14,701 bases of DNA from T3SED10-47 sp046483725. Its GTDB lineage: Bacteria > Bipolaricaulota > Bipolaricaulia > Bipolaricaulales > Bipolaricaulaceae. How positions within the stretch are numbered: the first letter of the stretch is position 1; the number at the start of each line of letters is the position of its first letter. The stretch spans positions 1 through 14,701 of the forward strand of contig JAWOCQ010000110.1 of NCBI GenBank assembly GCA_046483725.1, given 5' to 3'. Positions 13,032 to 14,701 of the stretch are shown here, piece after piece. Under the pieces are notes generated by a model. That model saw only the letters and a program-made list of their open reading frames with translations, did not search any database and was not told the DNA's origin. The translations under genes were made by a program, and so were the position numbers.

Positions 13032-13882
13032 CTCGCCTCCCGCAATGCCTCAGAGCCACCCACGATGTCCGCAAGCTCGCGGGTAATACCGTGCTGGCGG
13101 GCCTTATTGTAGGTGAGCGTAAGGTCGTCGATGAGCTCATCCGCATTGTCTGTGGCCGTCTTCATCGCCTGCCGGCGGATGGCCTGTTCGCTTGCCTTGG
13201 CCTCCAGGAGGATCCACAGTAGCCGCCCCAGGAGGGAAACCTCCGCCGCAGTGCCAAGGAGGTCATCGAGCGCAGGCTCGGTCACAAGCTCGCCGGGCGC
13301 TGCCGGCGGAGGTTGCAGCGGTAGAAGCAGTGTTTTCTCCACCTTCTGTACCAGCTCCCCGCGGAAACCCATGTGCACAACGTGCACCTCCTTCACCGAG
13401 GAGGGGAATAGCTCCAGAACATCGGCTAAGATCCGCCGGGCTGCGGCCAGGTCCGGCCGCTCGTAGGCGTGAGTATAAGAAGCGGCTATCTCCCAGCCTC
13501 TGTTGCGGAAGAAAGCCCGGGCCTTCTCTCCCCCGGCAAGCACCTTCACCCGGCCGGAGGCGCGGGCCAGGCTCTCGGCGGCGCGGTTTACCTCGCCCAC
13601 GTACCGACCACACAGCCCGCGATCGGCGTTCACCACAAGCAAAGCATTGCCCTCTCCCTCTCCGGGCTCGAACCAGGGGTGGGAGAGACCCTCCGCCCGG
13701 GCCGCTGCCCACAGCTCCCCCAGCACCCGGGGGGAGTGGTCGGTGAACGGGCGGGCTGCCCGCAGCGCCCGCTTGCGCTGGATTACCTGGGTGGCGGCGA
13801 TGGCGTACATGGCCTTTGTGATTTGCTTTACGTGGCTTACGTTTTCTATTCGCCGTAGGATCTGCCGGGTTTGCTGTGCCAT
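13028..13882 (-). CDS. atpG: F-type ATP synthase subunit gamma
   Basis: This 284-residue protein is the central shaft of the F1 motor, linking the membrane rotor to the alpha3beta3 head. The N-terminal coiled-coil helix (about residues 3-55: RQILRRIENVSHVKQITKAM) and C-terminal helix (from about residue 225: EAKASEQAIRRQAMKTATDN through LTYNKARQHGITRELADIVG) are the most conserved parts and both are plain. The middle carries NADRGLCG, the family variant of the usual TSDRGLCG motif. The ATG at 13882 overlaps the atpA stop by one base (TGATG), so translation is coupled. A proline-rich stretch near residues 190-198 (LQPPPAAPGE) falls in the variable loop region. Length matches the family. Confidence 0.97.
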   Translation of the reverse strand: MAQQTRQILRRIENVSHVKQITKAMYAIAATQVIQRKRALRAARPFTDHSPRVLGELWAAARAEGLSHPWFEPGEGEGNALLVVNADRGLCGRYVGEVNRAAESLARASGRVKVLAGGEKARAFFRNRGWEIAASYTHAYERPDLAAARRILADVLELFPSSVKEVHVVHMGFRGELVQKVEKTLLLPLQPPPAAPGELVTEPALDDLLGTAAEVSLLGRLLWILLEAKASEQAIRRQAMKTATDNADELIDDLTLTYNKARQHGITRELADIVGGSEALREAR

Positions 13883-14701
13883 CAGGCGCGGAACCCCTCT
13901 TTGAACGTGTGGCCGGCTTCCCCCAACTCCGCTTGCTCCTCGTCTGTGAGCTCTCCGGACCTGGCGATTGACTCCAAAAGCTCGTTTCGATGCTCTCTCA
14001 GGTACCTTACAAAGCCGCGTTCGAAGGAGATGGCCGCCTCGGTAGGCACGTCGTCGAGCAGCCCGGAAACGGCGGCGTAGAGCACGGCCACCTGCTCCTC
14101 CACCGGCAGGGGGGCATACTGGTCTTGCTTGAGGATCTCCATGACCCGCTCCCCGCGGGCAAGCTGGGACTGGGAAGCCTCGTCCAGCTCCTGGGCGAAC
14201 TCAGCGAAGGCAGCGAGGTCACGATATTGCGCGAGTTCCAATCTGAGCTGCCCGGCCACGGACTTCATCGCCGGCACCTGGGCTGCACCTCCCACCCGGG
14301 ACACCGACAGCCCCACGTTCATCGCGGGGCGCTGTCCCTTGTTGAACAGGTCTGCCTCCAGGTAGATCTGCCCGTCGGTGATAGAGATGAGGTTGGTGGG
14401 GATATAGGCGGTGATGTCGGCGGCCTTGGTCTCCACGATGGGCAACGCCGTGAGGGACCCTCCGCCATGGTCGTCCGACATTCGCGCTGCCCTCTCCAAC
14501 AGGCGCGAGTGAGTATAGAAGATGTCTCCGGGGTAGGCCTCGCGTCCCGGCGGCCTCCTCAGTAGTAGCGAGATCTCGCGATAGGCCACGGCGTGCTTGG
14601 ACAGGTCGTCGTACACCACTAGCGCGTTCTGCCCCTTATCCCGGAAGTGCTCTCCCAAGGCACATCCGGCGTACGGGGCGATGTACTGCAGCGGGGTGGG
14701 C
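13882..14701 (-). CDS. atpA: F-type ATP synthase subunit alpha (C-terminal part)
   Basis: This is the C-terminal 272 residues of the regulatory, non-catalytic nucleotide-binding subunit of the F1 head; the start lies beyond the right edge. The visible part begins PTPLQYIAPYAGCAMGEHF, then ALVVYDDLSKHAVAYREISL and LLLRRPPGREAYPGDIFYTH, all canonical for AtpA. LISITDGQIYLEADLFNKGQ and the SVSRVGGAAQ region (with the arginine that reaches the beta catalytic site) follow. The P-loop is out of the window. There is no in-window start codon to prefer: the first in-frame ATG (14658) is internal to the conserved protein. The stop overlaps atpG. Upstream genes of the operon (atpH, atpF, atpE, atpB) are likely beyond the edge. 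Confidence 0.97.
   Translation of the reverse strand, partial: PTPLQYIAPYAGCALGEHFRDKGQNALVVYDDLSKHAVAYREISLLLRRPPGREAYPGDIFYTHSRLLERAARMSDDHGGGSLTALPIVETKAADITAYIPTNLISITDGQIYLEADLFNKGQRPAMNVGLSVSRVGGAAQVPAMKSVAGQLRLELAQYRDLAAFAEFAQELDEASQSQLARGERVMEILKQDQYAPLPVEEQVAVLYAAVSGLLDDVPTEAAISFERGFVRYLREHRNELLESIARSGELTDEEQAELGEAGHTFKEGFRA

Overview
The window reads as an ordinary chromosomal segment of a GC-rich bacterium. The gene content is housekeeping (F-type ATP synthase, arginyl-tRNA synthetase, FtsY, pyruvate phosphate dikinase) plus two ABC-transporter loci (phosphate and a peptide/nickel-class system). There are no rRNA or tRNA genes, insertion sequences, phage genes or CRISPR arrays. Strong Shine-Dalgarno sites (GGAGG) and sigma-70-type promoters (TTGACA/TATATT, TTGACG/TATAAT) are visible. 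A SpoVS-family gene sits among housekeeping genes with no other sporulation gene in view. The combination suggests a deep-branching or thermophile-related lineage (Bipolaricaulota/Acetothermia, Thermotogae-like or Firmicutes-like), but the sequence alone does not settle the taxonomy and this placement is only a guess.

Layout, left to right: positions 1-1947 hold, on the minus strand, pstS-pstC-pstA (pstA cut by the left edge), a high-affinity phosphate importer with a clear promoter upstream of pstS. Positions 1948-2147 are a divergent intergenic region with the pstS promoter and repeated TATAG motifs. Positions 2148-3644 hold the only plus-strand gene, a periplasmic binding protein of the family-5 (Dpp/Opp/Nik) class. 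From 3604 to the right edge everything is on the minus strand. In transcription order (right to left) it runs atpA (partial)-atpG-atpD, a tandem-ACT protein, spoVS, argS, ftsY, ppdK, then two Dpp/Opp-type permeases.

How the genes work together: atpA, atpG and atpD are translationally coupled (TGATG and ATGA junctions) and encode the alpha, gamma and beta parts of the F1 head; no epsilon gene (atpC) follows. A possible weak promoter precedes the ACT gene and a good sigma-70-type promoter precedes spoVS. From that promoter spoVS, argS, ftsY, ppdK and the two permeases could form one transcript, since gaps are 31 nt or less and several genes overlap. The two permeases converge on their likely partner binding-protein gene and overlap its 3' end by 41 bp, and no ATPase gene for this transporter is in the window.

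I did not find a new defence, mobile or enzymatic system. The points most worth checking are the split, convergent peptide-type transporter attached to the ppdK operon, the Thr-for-His change in the HIGH motif of ArgRS, the missing atpC with an ACT/SpoVS pair in its place, and the periodic repeats at the pstS promoter.
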